NCBI RefSeq assembly: GCF_030285665.1
Contig: NZ_CP127295.1
Span: 9,548,001-9,612,000 of the forward strand
Source of the DNA: Amycolatopsis mongoliensis
Lineage (GTDB): Bacteria > Actinomycetota > Actinomycetes > Mycobacteriales > Pseudonocardiaceae
Direction of reading: 5' to 3'
DNA: 64,000 bases
This document shows, piece after piece, positions 9,121 to 17,420 of this stretch. The notes under the pieces were generated by a model. That model did not search any database, was not told the origin of the DNA, and worked only from the letters and a program-made list of their open reading frames with translations. How positions within the stretch are numbered: the first letter of the stretch is position 1; the number at the start of each line of letters is the position of its first letter. The position numbers and the translations under genes are program-made.

Positions 9121-10548
9121 ATGACCCAACGGCCGCGACATCCGTCCAACGTGATCCCACCGCACCCGCCCTTGCCTCAGGTGGCCGCACCACCTGCTGG
9201 CGCGGCCGACCTGCTGGCGCAGTGGATGAACGGCAAGAAGCTGGCAACCACGACCTCTACCCGCCCCGACCATGGCAGTGGCTTGAGGTTCGCCTTCTAC
9301 GGCCGGACCTCGACCACCCGCCACCAAGACCGCGTGTCGTCACAAGGGTGGCAACGCGACATGGCCGATGAGTTGGTCGCGGGCCACGGCCAGGTCGCCG
9401 CCGCCTACTTCGACGCCGGCACCTCACGCCGCGTCCCATGGCGACAGCGACCGCAGGCTGCCCAGCTCATGGCCGCGGCCTCGGGTCCAGAATCCGTGAT
9501 CGATGCGATCGTGGTCGGCGAATACGAGCGCGCCTTCACCGGCACCCAGTTCGCCACCCTCTACGCCTGGTGCACCCGGCACGGCATCCAGCTGTGGCTG
9601 CCCGAGACAGGAGGTCCAGTCGATCTCGCTAACCGCGATCACCGAGCGCTGTTGTCGCTTCTCGCGACCCAGTCGCAGCGCGAAGTGCTCCGCGCCCGCC
9701 ACCGGGTGCTGGCGGCGATGCATAACCAGGCCACCCAACAAGGCCGCTACCTCGGCGGCCGACCACCCTACGGCTACCAACTCGTCGACGCCGGCCCGCA
9801 CCCCAACCCCGCCGACGCCCGCTGGGGCCGACGCCTCCAGCGCCTCGCCCCCGACCCACGAACCGCACCCCACGTCACCTGGATGTTCCGCCAGCGTCTC
9901 GCCGGGCACAGCGTCGCCAGCATCGCCCGACACCTCAACGAGCGCGGCATCCCCTGTCCGTCCAGCGCCGATCCAGACCGCAACCGGCATCGAACCCGCA
10001 GTGCCTGGACCCTACGCACCGTCGCCGTCATCCTGGCAAACCCGCGCTACACCGGCCGCCAAACCTGGAACCGCCGCGCCACCGACACCGAAGGCCCAGC
10101 CTCAACGCCCGCGCTGTCGGCAAAGGCTGCCCATCCGGCGCTTATCACGGAGCAGGACTTCGTCACCGCGCAGCAAGTCCGGGCAGCGCGCCCAGCCGAC
10201 GACGGTCAGACTCGCCGATTCGCCCTCGCCGGGCTCATCCACTGCGGCGTTTGCAACCGGCGACTGGACTCCCACTGGAACCACGGGCGACCGACGTACC
10301 GCTGCCGTCACGGCCACACCAGCACCCAACGCGCGGGCCAACCTCGGCCGAAGACACTCTACATCCGCGAAGACCACCTCGTGGACGAGATCCACGTCCG
10401 GCTCGGCGTTCAAGACGGTGACGGCCACGCCACGCTGGAGTCCGCTCGGACACGAGGCAGCCGCGTCGCCACAGCACTACGAGGCTCGGGACAGTTCATC
10501 GTCTGTGGCAGCGCAGGATGGCGACTGCAGAACATCGATTCGAGCTGA
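9121..10548 (+). CDS. Large serine recombinase with degraded C-terminus
   Basis: A site-specific DNA recombinase. The catalytic domain is recognisable from YGRTS, whose Ser would form the covalent link to DNA. The middle has the GGRPPYGYQ and NPRYTGRQTW motifs of the recombinase domain, and a zinc-ribbon follows (CGVCNRRL ... YRC). It matches the second recombinase of this window (27892-29646) up to about IREDHLVDEIHVRLG. After that point the expected coiled coil is missing and the frame ends in about 45 unrelated residues, directly next to a VOC gene fragment. A deletion probably removed the C-terminal end, so activity is doubtful. I prefer the ATG at 9121 (GGAG upstream) over the in-frame ATG at 9070. 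Confidence 0.8.
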   Translation: MTQRPRHPSNVIPPHPPLPQVAAPPAGAADLLAQWMNGKKLATTTSTRPDHGSGLRFAFYGRTSTTRHQDRVSSQGWQRDMADELVAGHGQVAAAYFDAGTSRRVPWRQRPQAAQLMAAASGPESVIDAIVVGEYERAFTGTQFATLYAWCTRHGIQLWLPETGGPVDLANRDHRALLSLLATQSQREVLRARHRVLAAMHNQATQQGRYLGGRPPYGYQLVDAGPHPNPADARWGRRLQRLAPDPRTAPHVTWMFRQRLAGHSVASIARHLNERGIPCPSSADPDRNRHRTRSAWTLRTVAVILANPRYTGRQTWNRRATDTEGPASTPALSAKAAHPALITEQDFVTAQQVRAARPADDGQTRRFALAGLIHCGVCNRRLDSHWNHGRPTYRCRHGHTSTQRAGQPRPKTLYIREDHLVDEIHVRLGVQDGDGHATLESARTRGSRVATALRGSGQFIVCGSAGWRLQNIDSS

Positions 10549-10600
10549 GGTACGATCAACCCGGCTTCAAGATCGCGTTCCGCGATCCGTGGGGTAATAC

Positions 10601-10634
10601 TGTGTCCGAGGACGATCTTGCTCACTATCTACAC
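10601..10634 (+). other. attL of the tRNA-Leu integrative element
   Basis: The block TGTGTCCGAGG at 10601-10611 is identical to 29626-29636, the tRNA-Leu 3' end. To its right, CACTATCTACAC (10623-10634) is the exact reverse complement of GTGTAGATAGTG at 29612-29623. Joining the inner flanks gives a palindromic attP with 12-bp arms and a 24-nt spacer. The spacer centre falls on the GG dinucleotide (10610-10611), inside the shared block. This matches large serine integrases, which use symmetrical att sites and a central dinucleotide. Confidence 0.8.
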
Positions 10635-10638
10635 GGCT
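10610..10638 (+). repeat. Direct repeat copy A (P' half of the att site)
   Basis: This 29-nt stretch, starting GGACGATCTTGCTC, recurs at 12410-12438 with one mismatch (A to G). The two copies are exactly 1800 bp apart and flank the beta-helix membrane protein gene. Each copy begins with the GG dinucleotide inferred as the crossover point and contains the right inverted arm. Confidence 0.8.
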
Positions 10639-10692
10639 AATCCTCGACTGAGACCCACGGCAGGCTCGCGGGTCGAGAGTCTGAGTTTGAAC

Positions 10693-12273
10693 TCAGGTGG
10701 TCCTTCGCACGAGGCCGGTGTAGCCAGCAAGAGCCAGCGTCGCTAGCCCCCAGATCACGGCCTGCGTGAGCCAGATCGCAACAGTGAACTTCGCGGCCAA
10801 GTTGGTGTCCGGGTTGAGATCGCAGCGGTTGCGGACGCCGGTCGCTGCCAGCGGCAGGCCCCTGTCCAAGCCCAGGCCGATCAATTCCACACTTGTGCAC
10901 GGCCTACCAGTGGGATCGGTGAAGGTACCAGTGCGCTCGGCGATGTGATGCCCGCCGTCGGTGACGTGCCCGGCCCACAGACCAAGGCCGCCAGCGACTG
11001 CGAGAGTGATTAGGAGTGCCGCAGCAGTGCGTCGAGTCAGGTAACCGTAGCCCGCAAGAACACCCCAGAGCCAATGGAACCGCCGAGTCAACCAGTTGCC
11101 CAGAGCCTTCGGCGCTCGATCATAAAGGTCCCTCTGCTGAGCTATCAGAATCCGGCGGGCATTGCCATCGTGACCGGCAGCCCGCTCTGCGGCTGCCAGC
11201 TGCTGATAAGGACCGGGTCGATATGCCTCCGTGTGACAGCGGATAAGGTGTAGCCACTCTTGCCACGGCATGGCTCGATATGGCATTACTTCAAGCGCAC
11301 CAAATCTGAATCCGTTGATATCCACACGCTTAGAACGATCACACGAGTTGTTAGTCAGGAATTCTGAACAGATCACAGTGATCGGAAGAAAGACTTTCGA
11401 ATCAACGCGTGTATTTTCAACATCTAGCACCAAACCTTCGACATTAGTTAACTCAGATTCCAACACGCTTAGCATACCTCCGATCTGCGCGCCAATGAGG
11501 CGTATTGCACCGTGCATGCCGCCACCGATAACGTGCACCTTGTCGAGATTCAATCCGGCTTCGACCCTCAATTGATCGGCGGACATGGCAGGTCCCACAA
11601 GATTCATTATCTCCGCGCCGCGCACGATTAGTGCACCGTCAACTTGAGCCCGGAAGAGTTGGATGGCACCCCGCTCACTTACGCCACCAAGCTGGGCATC
11701 ACGCAACCATATGTTGCCATCAACGCGAAGGCCGGGCGCGAATAGCGCAGGACCAGTCTCATTAATTATTTCAGTTCTACTCAAGTCTAGCATGCCGCCA
11801 ATATGGGAACCAGGAAGTCGGATCGCACCCGTGCCGCCAATTCCTGTAACGCGAAGACTGTCGAGCCACATGCCCGATATGACTCGAATGCCATCAGCAT
11901 GAACATTGCCGACACGACAATGTGCGAGGCGAAGCCAGGGAAGGCTCGCATACCTCGCAGTGATTGCACTAGTGACAACACAGGAGGTTACACTCAATCC
12001 AGAGCAAGCAGCGACATTGTCGAGGTCCAGCGTGCCGGTTATCCTCGCACCTTGGACTTTTATTCCCTTCGGGTCCAAAGTGCCGCGCTGACCTAACAGC
12101 ATCTCGCGCAATAGCCGCGCCCGGATCTCATGTGCCGGATCGTTGTCGTCGGCGAGTTCCTCGACCGTAAGTCCAGAGCCCACAGGGGTGTCGCCGGCGC
12201 GGGCAGCATCGATTAGCTCTCTCTCAAGCCTGGCCAGGTCATCGAGCATCGGCAGCAGCGAGTAATCTGTCAC
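10693..12273 (-). CDS. Beta-helix-like repeat protein with two C-terminal membrane segments
   Basis: The central part has about ten imperfect repeats of roughly 20 residues with patterns such as GGMLDL, GNIWL and GALIV, the kind of periodicity seen in right-handed beta-helix or pentapeptide-like folds. Near the C-terminus are two hydrophobic segments, ALLITLAVAGGLGLWAG and a second one ending ALAGYTGLV, separated by an extracytoplasmic-looking loop with two cysteines. It is probably a membrane-anchored protein; the function is unknown. The start is uncertain: a TTG at 12369, a GTG at 12273 and an ATG at 12249 all fit, none with a strong ribosome-binding site. The gene sits alone between the two copies of the att half-site repeat. 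Confidence 0.7.
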   Translation of the reverse strand: MTDYSLLPMLDDLARLERELIDAARAGDTPVGSGLTVEELADDNDPAHEIRARLLREMLLGQRGTLDPKGIKVQGARITGTLDLDNVAACSGLSVTSCVVTSAITARYASLPWLRLAHCRVGNVHADGIRVISGMWLDSLRVTGIGGTGAIRLPGSHIGGMLDLSRTEIINETGPALFAPGLRVDGNIWLRDAQLGGVSERGAIQLFRAQVDGALIVRGAEIMNLVGPAMSADQLRVEAGLNLDKVHVIGGGMHGAIRLIGAQIGGMLSVLESELTNVEGLVLDVENTRVDSKVFLPITVICSEFLTNNSCDRSKRVDINGFRFGALEVMPYRAMPWQEWLHLIRCHTEAYRPGPYQQLAAAERAAGHDGNARRILIAQQRDLYDRAPKALGNWLTRRFHWLWGVLAGYGYLTRRTAAALLITLAVAGGLGLWAGHVTDGGHHIAERTGTFTDPTGRPCTSVELIGLGLDRGLPLAATGVRNRCDLNPDTNLAAKFTVAIWLTQAVIWGLATLALAGYTGLVRRTT

Positions 12274-12409
12274 ATCAAGCGAGTCGCCGAGCGGTGTTCG
12301 GATGCTACACGCACCGTCGCGCTGGGCGGACGTCAGCCGACGCCGCGGCTGCACGAGCAGCGCTTTCAAGCCACCGACAATCGAGGGGCACGTGCAGCCT
12401 CAGCGTGCC

Positions 12410-12438
12410 GGACGATCTTGCTCGCTATCTACACGGCT
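12410..12438 (+). repeat. Direct repeat copy B (P' half of the att site)
   Basis: This is the second copy of the 29-nt repeat with one mismatch. Its left flank (CAGCGTGCC) differs from the attL left flank, so only the right half-site is duplicated. It may mark the end of an older, reduced element (10611-12409) or a duplicated recombination site. Confidence 0.75.
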
Positions 12439-12506
12439 GCTACTCGAACGCTGACGCGCCGCGGGCGCTACGGGCTCACGACGATCCTCTGGTCCACAAT
12501 CAGTAG

Positions 12507-13568
12507 GTGACCTCACAGGAACATCCTCGGTTGGCGCCCGACTGGAAGCGGGAGCCATGCTTAGGCTGCGCTAACCTCGTCAAACGGAGCCGCGGAGGAT
12601 GGGTCGAGATAGTCGGCACGCGTTCTGGAAGCTGGCTGATCGCCTACCCGGTGCAAGCGGGGCTCGCATTACAGGCTGGCCGTAAGGACGTTCCGAATGA
12701 GACGATCTTTCTTCTCGGCACGTCCCACCTCGACTGTGCCCATGAAGCCGCGCGGCGAATCAGATCGGGTGATTTCACCTTCGTATCAGACCTCTGCGAG
12801 ATGTACGTCGAACACTCTCGACATCAAGACATTCCACCTCTACATTTACCATCCCAGCCAGATAATTGCGTTTTTTGCGATCGGCTCGATTGGTCTCAGT
12901 TAACGAAGGAACACGTCTGGCCAGAGTGGCTGCAGAGGCAGTTCATCTCACGAGGCGCTCGTTTTGCTCAGAACGGCAAAGGGCGCGAGGTCTCACCGAA
13001 CGCCGGCCCCATGGCTAGCGTATGCCTCAACTGCAATACGCGATGGATGAGCGTACTTGAGAACGATGTTAAGCCATTGATTCTCGAAATGTGGAAGAAC
13101 CCCATCGAACTAACTAAGTCGGACCAAGAAATACTTGCAACATGGGCCTTTAAGATGTCTATTCTATTCGACAGCTTGTCCGAAACCCCCCTGATTCCAA
13201 GAGGTCTAGCATACGATCTTCGCGTGAGCCGAAAGCCATCGCAAGGGGTATGGGTGACAGCAAGCCTTTTCGTAGCACCGACACAACTTGCCACCGCAAG
13301 ATTGAGGCCTTTAACGCTCGCAGCACGCGACAAGACAAAGCCGAATGAACCAAACGGTCTTTGCGTTACCTTCACCGCGTATCGCGTAATATTCCAGGTC
13401 GTTATCTTATTCGAGGATGGGATCTTTGACTTTGAGGTGCGTCAAGACTTCCAAGAGTTGCTAACTCCGTTGTGGCCAATAACTGAAGCCGTCCAATCTT
13501 GGCCGATAGGCGGGTTCGATGACAGCGCCGCTCAAGATCTAGCCGAATGGCTCTTGCATGGTCAATAA
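12507..13568 (+). CDS. HNH-like nuclease with split zinc-binding motif
   Basis: The 353-residue protein carries CVFCDRLDWSQLTKEHVWPEW (given here only as positions about 130-150: CxxC then EHVWPEW) followed by VCLNCNTRWMS. The CxxC ... EH(V/I)WP ... CxxCN arrangement is the treble-clef ββα-metal signature of HNH-type nucleases, with the His after Glu as the likely general base. The first 60 residues hold another CxxC pair (CLGCAN). The C-terminal half is unrecognised. It starts with a GTG; the ribosome-binding site is weak. The codon use and lower GC differ from the chromosomal genes, indicating recent transfer. It is probably a defence or restriction nuclease carried by the element (inference). 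Confidence 0.75.
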   Translation: MTSQEHPRLAPDWKREPCLGCANLVKRSRGGWVEIVGTRSGSWLIAYPVQAGLALQAGRKDVPNETIFLLGTSHLDCAHEAARRIRSGDFTFVSDLCEMYVEHSRHQDIPPLHLPSQPDNCVFCDRLDWSQLTKEHVWPEWLQRQFISRGARFAQNGKGREVSPNAGPMASVCLNCNTRWMSVLENDVKPLILEMWKNPIELTKSDQEILATWAFKMSILFDSLSETPLIPRGLAYDLRVSRKPSQGVWVTASLFVAPTQLATARLRPLTLAARDKTKPNEPNGLCVTFTAYRVIFQVVILFEDGIFDFEVRQDFQELLTPLWPITEAVQSWPIGGFDDSAAQDLAEWLLHGQ

Positions 13569-13701
13569 CGATCTCCTCACATGATGTAACGGCATGCGTC
13601 CAAGCAGCGACATGTACTGCAAGCAGAGGAGCACACACTAGCGTCCTCGCCACCATCGAGACGACTACGAGTGCCCAGCAGTCAGCACAAGGAGGACGTT
13701 G

Positions 13702-15033
13702 ATGCCGCAAAAAGCAATCCGACTTACCGACGTCCCAGCTGCTGGAACAGATCTTGAAGACTACGTCGCCGCGCTATTTCATGCCTCTGGCTACTATGTC
13801 GAGAAGAGTCTTGTGGAGCGCGATCCCGATGATGTGCTCGAACTCGACATTGTCGCAACCAGATACACAGAAAAACATCCAGATTCGATAATTGTCGAAG
13901 CAAAAGGTGGCAAGTGGGGCTACACCGACATATTCAAGGTAGTCGGATGGATGAGATACTTACACCAAGCAAGAGGTGCTTTCTTTGTCGTTAGAGATCA
14001 AAGTAAAGACGTAGGCCGCGTGAAATTGCGCTCATCGCGCATGGGCGTTTCTTTTGTTCACCTTGACGATTTCGCACGAGCTTCTCAGATCTTCGAGGAA
14101 GCCGAACTGGGTTCACCTTCAAGCAGTGCCGTAGTAAACCTGTGGCGCTTTTCTAGCATGGTTGAACGAAAACTGGTGAAGAATATACACAGTGACATCA
14201 AAGTGAGACCGGAAGCCATTGGCCCCACAGAGATCCTCCGCTACCATCGCCTCGTAAACGATGGAATATTCTTTACTGAGACACACGTCGAAACATTAGA
14301 GATGCTCTACGGCGCATACAAGGATCATCCCAAGCTAACATTAGCTGCAGCGCAAGAGTTGCAGAACGGAACATATGATCCAAATCCCGCCCTGGAACAG
14401 AATGCACTTATCAGAGAGGCTCTAATACAGGGAAACCACAACATACTTCAGTCTTCCCTGTATGCAGAGCATCGAGCAAGGCTCGCGATCTTGCGGGCAG
14501 CAGTCAATCTTTGTTGCACTTATCCAGGCGGGTATGAGTCTTCGTTGGAGTCCGGTTCCGACGAGTGGAACGCGTACTGGCTGCTCCCGCAGACCTTTCG
14601 AGAAGCTCTCACATGGCTGTCAGCGCAACGCAACTTTCACCTCTACGCGCTGTTCTGGCAGCAGTTCCTTTGGGGATGGGGAGGGTTCTACCTCCGGCAC
14701 ATCCAGGAGACCGAGTTCGAATGGATGAGTAAATATTCCGGACTACCTAGCGCAGATATACCGAGCGCACTAGAGACTTTTGACAGATTCTTCCCAATGG
14801 GCAAGTCAAGTTGGATCACAGAGTCGAACTACACAGATATAGTCCAGGTCAAGCTGATGCCGATGGCCTTCCAGGGAATAGGCGCACATCAGCGACGTCA
14901 AGAATATGACGACGCAAAGCTAGAGAAGATTGGAGGTATTGGCTACACCGTCACGAACATGAAAAGGTGGATCAATTTGACAGTTGACTTTCTTGGCGGC
15001 ATTTACATAGAAGAACCTGATGAATTGGCTTAG
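13702..15033 (+). CDS. PD-(D/E)XK (Mrr-like) restriction endonuclease-fold protein
   Basis: The N-terminal 110 residues fit the restriction-endonuclease fold: DLEDYVAALFHASGY as the first helix, ELDIVATRY supplying the catalytic Asp, and IIVEAKGGKWG supplying the E-x-K motif, then an amphipathic helix (IFKVVGWMRYL). This is the arrangement in Mrr-like and related nucleases. The remaining 320 residues are mostly helical and unrecognised. AAGGAGGA lies 5 nt before the ATG at 13702, which settles the start. Base composition is near 50% GC by eye, far below the host genes. As the neighbour of an HNH-like and a VRR-NUC gene, it is probably part of a defence cargo. Whether it is sequence- or modification-specific cannot be told. 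Confidence 0.75.
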   Translation: MPQKAIRLTDVPAAGTDLEDYVAALFHASGYYVEKSLVERDPDDVLELDIVATRYTEKHPDSIIVEAKGGKWGYTDIFKVVGWMRYLHQARGAFFVVRDQSKDVGRVKLRSSRMGVSFVHLDDFARASQIFEEAELGSPSSSAVVNLWRFSSMVERKLVKNIHSDIKVRPEAIGPTEILRYHRLVNDGIFFTETHVETLEMLYGAYKDHPKLTLAAAQELQNGTYDPNPALEQNALIREALIQGNHNILQSSLYAEHRARLAILRAAVNLCCTYPGGYESSLESGSDEWNAYWLLPQTFREALTWLSAQRNFHLYALFWQQFLWGWGGFYLRHIQETEFEWMSKYSGLPSADIPSALETFDRFFPMGKSSWITESNYTDIVQVKLMPMAFQGIGAHQRRQEYDDAKLEKIGGIGYTVTNMKRWINLTVDFLGGIYIEEPDELA

Positions 15034-15047
15034 ATTTCAGCAAGTAC

Positions 15048-16364
15048 TCACAGGGGATCGACCGGAAGTTTCGCAGTACGATGCACTTTGGCAAGCGCAA
15101 ATTCAAAACCAAGGTGAGTCTTATTTTCCTGTATCCAAGTACGCTGATCACCACTGAGATGGTCACCACTCGACTTTACTTCGACAAACAGGACGTCATC
15201 GGGGCCACTCGAAGTTTCACGCCAAGTGAGTAGATCAGGCCAACCCAAGTATCTCGACCAATAAGATTCAGCAAGCCACCGCAAAACTAGCTTGACCCTT
15301 CGAGCACCTAGCACACGAATAATCATTCGAGCTCGCTTCTCGTCTTCGGGCTTATAAGCCCATAGATACTGCCTCAATGGGCGAGAGTATTCTCGCCAAT
15401 AGTCAAACACCCGAAGCAAATCCTCAGTTGTTTCGCCAATGAAGTCGAGATGTTGGCCGAGCTCGACTTGTCGCCGATCGGCATGCGATCGGCGACCGAA
15501 GTCCGATGGAAGCATCGTCCAGATCAGCTGATCTTCGCCACCACCTTCGCCCGGACGACCACCGAAGCCAGCCGGCCGTTTAAGCGGATCAGCGTGATCC
15601 TGCACCCACATCCACATCAGACAGCCAAACAGCGCCTGAAACGGAAGAGATTCGCAGAACATGACCTCCCGACCTTCCGCCCGAAGATGCTCCGCCACAA
15701 ATTCCTCAACGGGCTTGGCCGTGTCTGGGTCGGTGCCGCCCAGTGGAAGTACGAGCACTTGATCACGAGTAGGGCTTAGGTATGTAGCTTTATAAGCTAG
15801 TATGCGAACTTCGCATTCCCCGATGATCTCCGCATCCGATGGCTCATCATATACATACTTTGGCCGAGTCTTATGCACTTGAGCCGCCTTTTCGATCGCC
15901 TCTCGCTCGAATTTCTCAAACTGATCCCTATACTGACTCTCAAGATTGAGTACAAGTGAGTTTCCGATCTCGTCTTGCGTAGCTATGCCTTCCTCGTCGC
16001 ACCACTCAATAAACCGTAGGTGTGCGCCTACAGAGATCTCACGCCAATAATATCGACGAAGTTTCGTCATCGCACCACGGATCGCAGACCTCGGATAGGC
16101 CTTAAGCGAGCAACCTCGACACTCGTCACATATATTTGGTACGAGCGGGCTCGTGACGGGAACACGGGCACCACTGTAGTCGTCAACTCCCTGCAATGCC
16201 TGATGCGGAAGCACCCGTATTGCCAATTGTGCGTCACAGGCGCAAGTCAGAATTGCGCTACATGTCTGACAGGAGTACTTTCGGATGATCTCCCAAGGGC
16301 TTAACAGATCCACCTGAAGATGCTCACAGGACTCTGACCTCAACGGGCACTCACAATCTCTCAA
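15048..16364 (-). CDS. VRR-NUC domain nuclease
   Basis: The C-terminal 70 residues carry the VRR-NUC signature: GWPDLLTW (metal-binding Asp), VLFVEVKSSGD (E-V-K) and LSGDQRTWI, as in FAN1-type and phage-associated nucleases of the PD-(D/E)XK superfamily. The N-terminus has many cysteines (CECP, CEHL, CQTC, CACD, CDECRGC), enough for one or two zinc sites. The middle has an EEFVAEHLRAEG segment and a conserved-looking WMWVQDHADP. It is convergent with the PD-(D/E)XK gene, the two stops lying 14 nt apart. The start is uncertain: the longest frame begins with TTG at 16364, with no good ribosome-binding site. The likely role is structure-specific or flap DNA cleavage, or a defence nuclease. Confidence 0.8.
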   Translation of the reverse strand: MRDCECPLRSESCEHLQVDLLSPWEIIRKYSCQTCSAILTCACDAQLAIRVLPHQALQGVDDYSGARVPVTSPLVPNICDECRGCSLKAYPRSAIRGAMTKLRRYYWREISVGAHLRFIEWCDEEGIATQDEIGNSLVLNLESQYRDQFEKFEREAIEKAAQVHKTRPKYVYDEPSDAEIIGECEVRILAYKATYLSPTRDQVLVLPLGGTDPDTAKPVEEFVAEHLRAEGREVMFCESLPFQALFGCLMWMWVQDHADPLKRPAGFGGRPGEGGGEDQLIWTMLPSDFGRRSHADRRQVELGQHLDFIGETTEDLLRVFDYWREYSRPLRQYLWAYKPEDEKRARMIIRVLGARRVKLVLRWLAESYWSRYLGWPDLLTWRETSSGPDDVLFVEVKSSGDHLSGDQRTWIQENKTHLGFEFALAKVHRTAKLPVDPL

Positions 16365-16487
16365 GTAAGTTCGAAGGTATCATACTCCATGTGTGCAACT
16401 AAATATTGTTCGCAATACAAGATGTTTGACTGCCGCGAAAGAAGTCGACGCCCTACCGTACGAATGGCCAAAATAGACGAAATTCGA

Positions 16488-17201
16488 CTAACTCTCGCGA
16501 ACTTCTGACGCTTTGAGGTCAGCACGCAAAGAGGCCTCGTCGGCAAGTCTGGCCAGATCCTTTGTAATTGCAGCCTCTCGACTAAGCGTTCCATTCCTTT
16601 CGCGCGTCCACGTCACCCCGTTAGAGTCTTTGAATTCACAACGGACACCTAGGGCGCCGACGAGTCCAAGACGAAAGCTGAATGTCGCATCAACTCCACC
16701 AAATCCCTCCGTTTGCAAACTTGCCGCGCGCTCTCGTGAAACCCGATCAATTCCGTCTTCGATGCGAGCATTTTCGCCAGACTCACGGGGTTGAGCCATT
16801 GGTCCAATTGACGGCTCAAGGAACCGATGAAATAGGTCGGCGCCTTCGTATATTTCGCACCATACATTGAATACCGCCGCATTCCCCGCGTTGTAGTAGA
16901 AGAGGCGACCAACTTCCATCCCCGGCTTGTCAATCCACACACTAAACAGCGAAGCGCCTTCCTGTTCACGGAGGTTCGCTTCGTACTTCCGTTGCTCTAG
17001 CATCTGATTGTCCGAATTCTTCCATCCTTCGACGGCAGTCCAGATCGCCGCAACAGTGCCTAGTCCGCCGATCCACTGCCCCCATGCGGCCCACCAGTTC
17101 GAATCTTTATTGTAAGCAATACCCAAGGACACCAGCAAAGTACCTCCCACGCAGATGGCAAAAAATATTAGCCATCGTTCCCGGCGGATGAAATTTCCCA
17201 C
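16488..17201 (-). CDS. Membrane protein with two N-terminal TM segments
   Basis: The 237-residue protein begins with a GTG preceded by AGGAGAAG. The first hydrophobic segment spans residues about 9-29 (LIFFAICVGGTLLVSLGIAY), and a second lies at about 38-60 (WGQWIGGLGTVAAIWTAV). A charged helix of about 25 residues follows, then a soluble domain with predicted beta structure. The topology resembles small membrane proteins often found beside nuclease effectors in defence islands, but I recognise no family. It lies 123 nt upstream of the VRR-NUC gene on the same strand and could be co-transcribed with it. Function unknown. Confidence 0.7.
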   Translation of the reverse strand: MGNFIRRERWLIFFAICVGGTLLVSLGIAYNKDSNWWAAWGQWIGGLGTVAAIWTAVEGWKNSDNQMLEQRKYEANLREQEGASLFSVWIDKPGMEVGRLFYYNAGNAAVFNVWCEIYEGADLFHRFLEPSIGPMAQPRESGENARIEDGIDRVSRERAASLQTEGFGGVDATFSFRLGLVGALGVRCEFKDSNGVTWTRERNGTLSREAAITKDLARLADEASLRADLKASEVRES

Positions 17202-17420
17202 ACCTTCTCCTGACCCGCACTAGTTTCAACTACTTGCTTGCCCAAATCGTAATTCCACTCTAGCCTGCTCGATGGGAGCCGCGCCGAGAACGTCGCCAGA
17301 TATACTGTCCAGTTGACGAAGCGTTCAAAACCAACACATGGACACCAAAGACCAGCTATCCGTCCCAGCTTTCGAAGATCCAAAGTTGGACGGATATGAC
17401 TGTCAGCACGTAGCGGCGGA
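17202..17420. other. Intergenic spacer between cargo block and element core
   Basis: About 220 nt without a supported gene on either strand. Base composition shifts here from AT-richer cargo on the left to high GC on the right. I looked for att-like sequence and found none. Confidence 0.4.

Larger units (their letters stand above)
10500..10640 (+). pseudogene. C-terminal remnant of a VOC (glyoxalase-fold) gene
   Basis: In the frame ending with TAA at 10638-10640 the sequence reads about 40 residues including FELRYDQPGFKIAF and FRDPWGN. That is the typical last beta-strand and loop of VOC-superfamily proteins. No N-terminal part exists upstream; instead the truncated recombinase abuts it. Its last residues are encoded by the element's attL. 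It is best read as the host gene that once lay downstream of tRNA-Leu, broken first by a deletion and then by element insertion. Confidence 0.55.

Noticed and set aside
12294..12506. Short open frame between beta-helix gene and HNH gene
   Set aside because: It spans the att half-site repeat, has no ribosome-binding site and no protein-like pattern; the similar VOC ending is due to the repeat.
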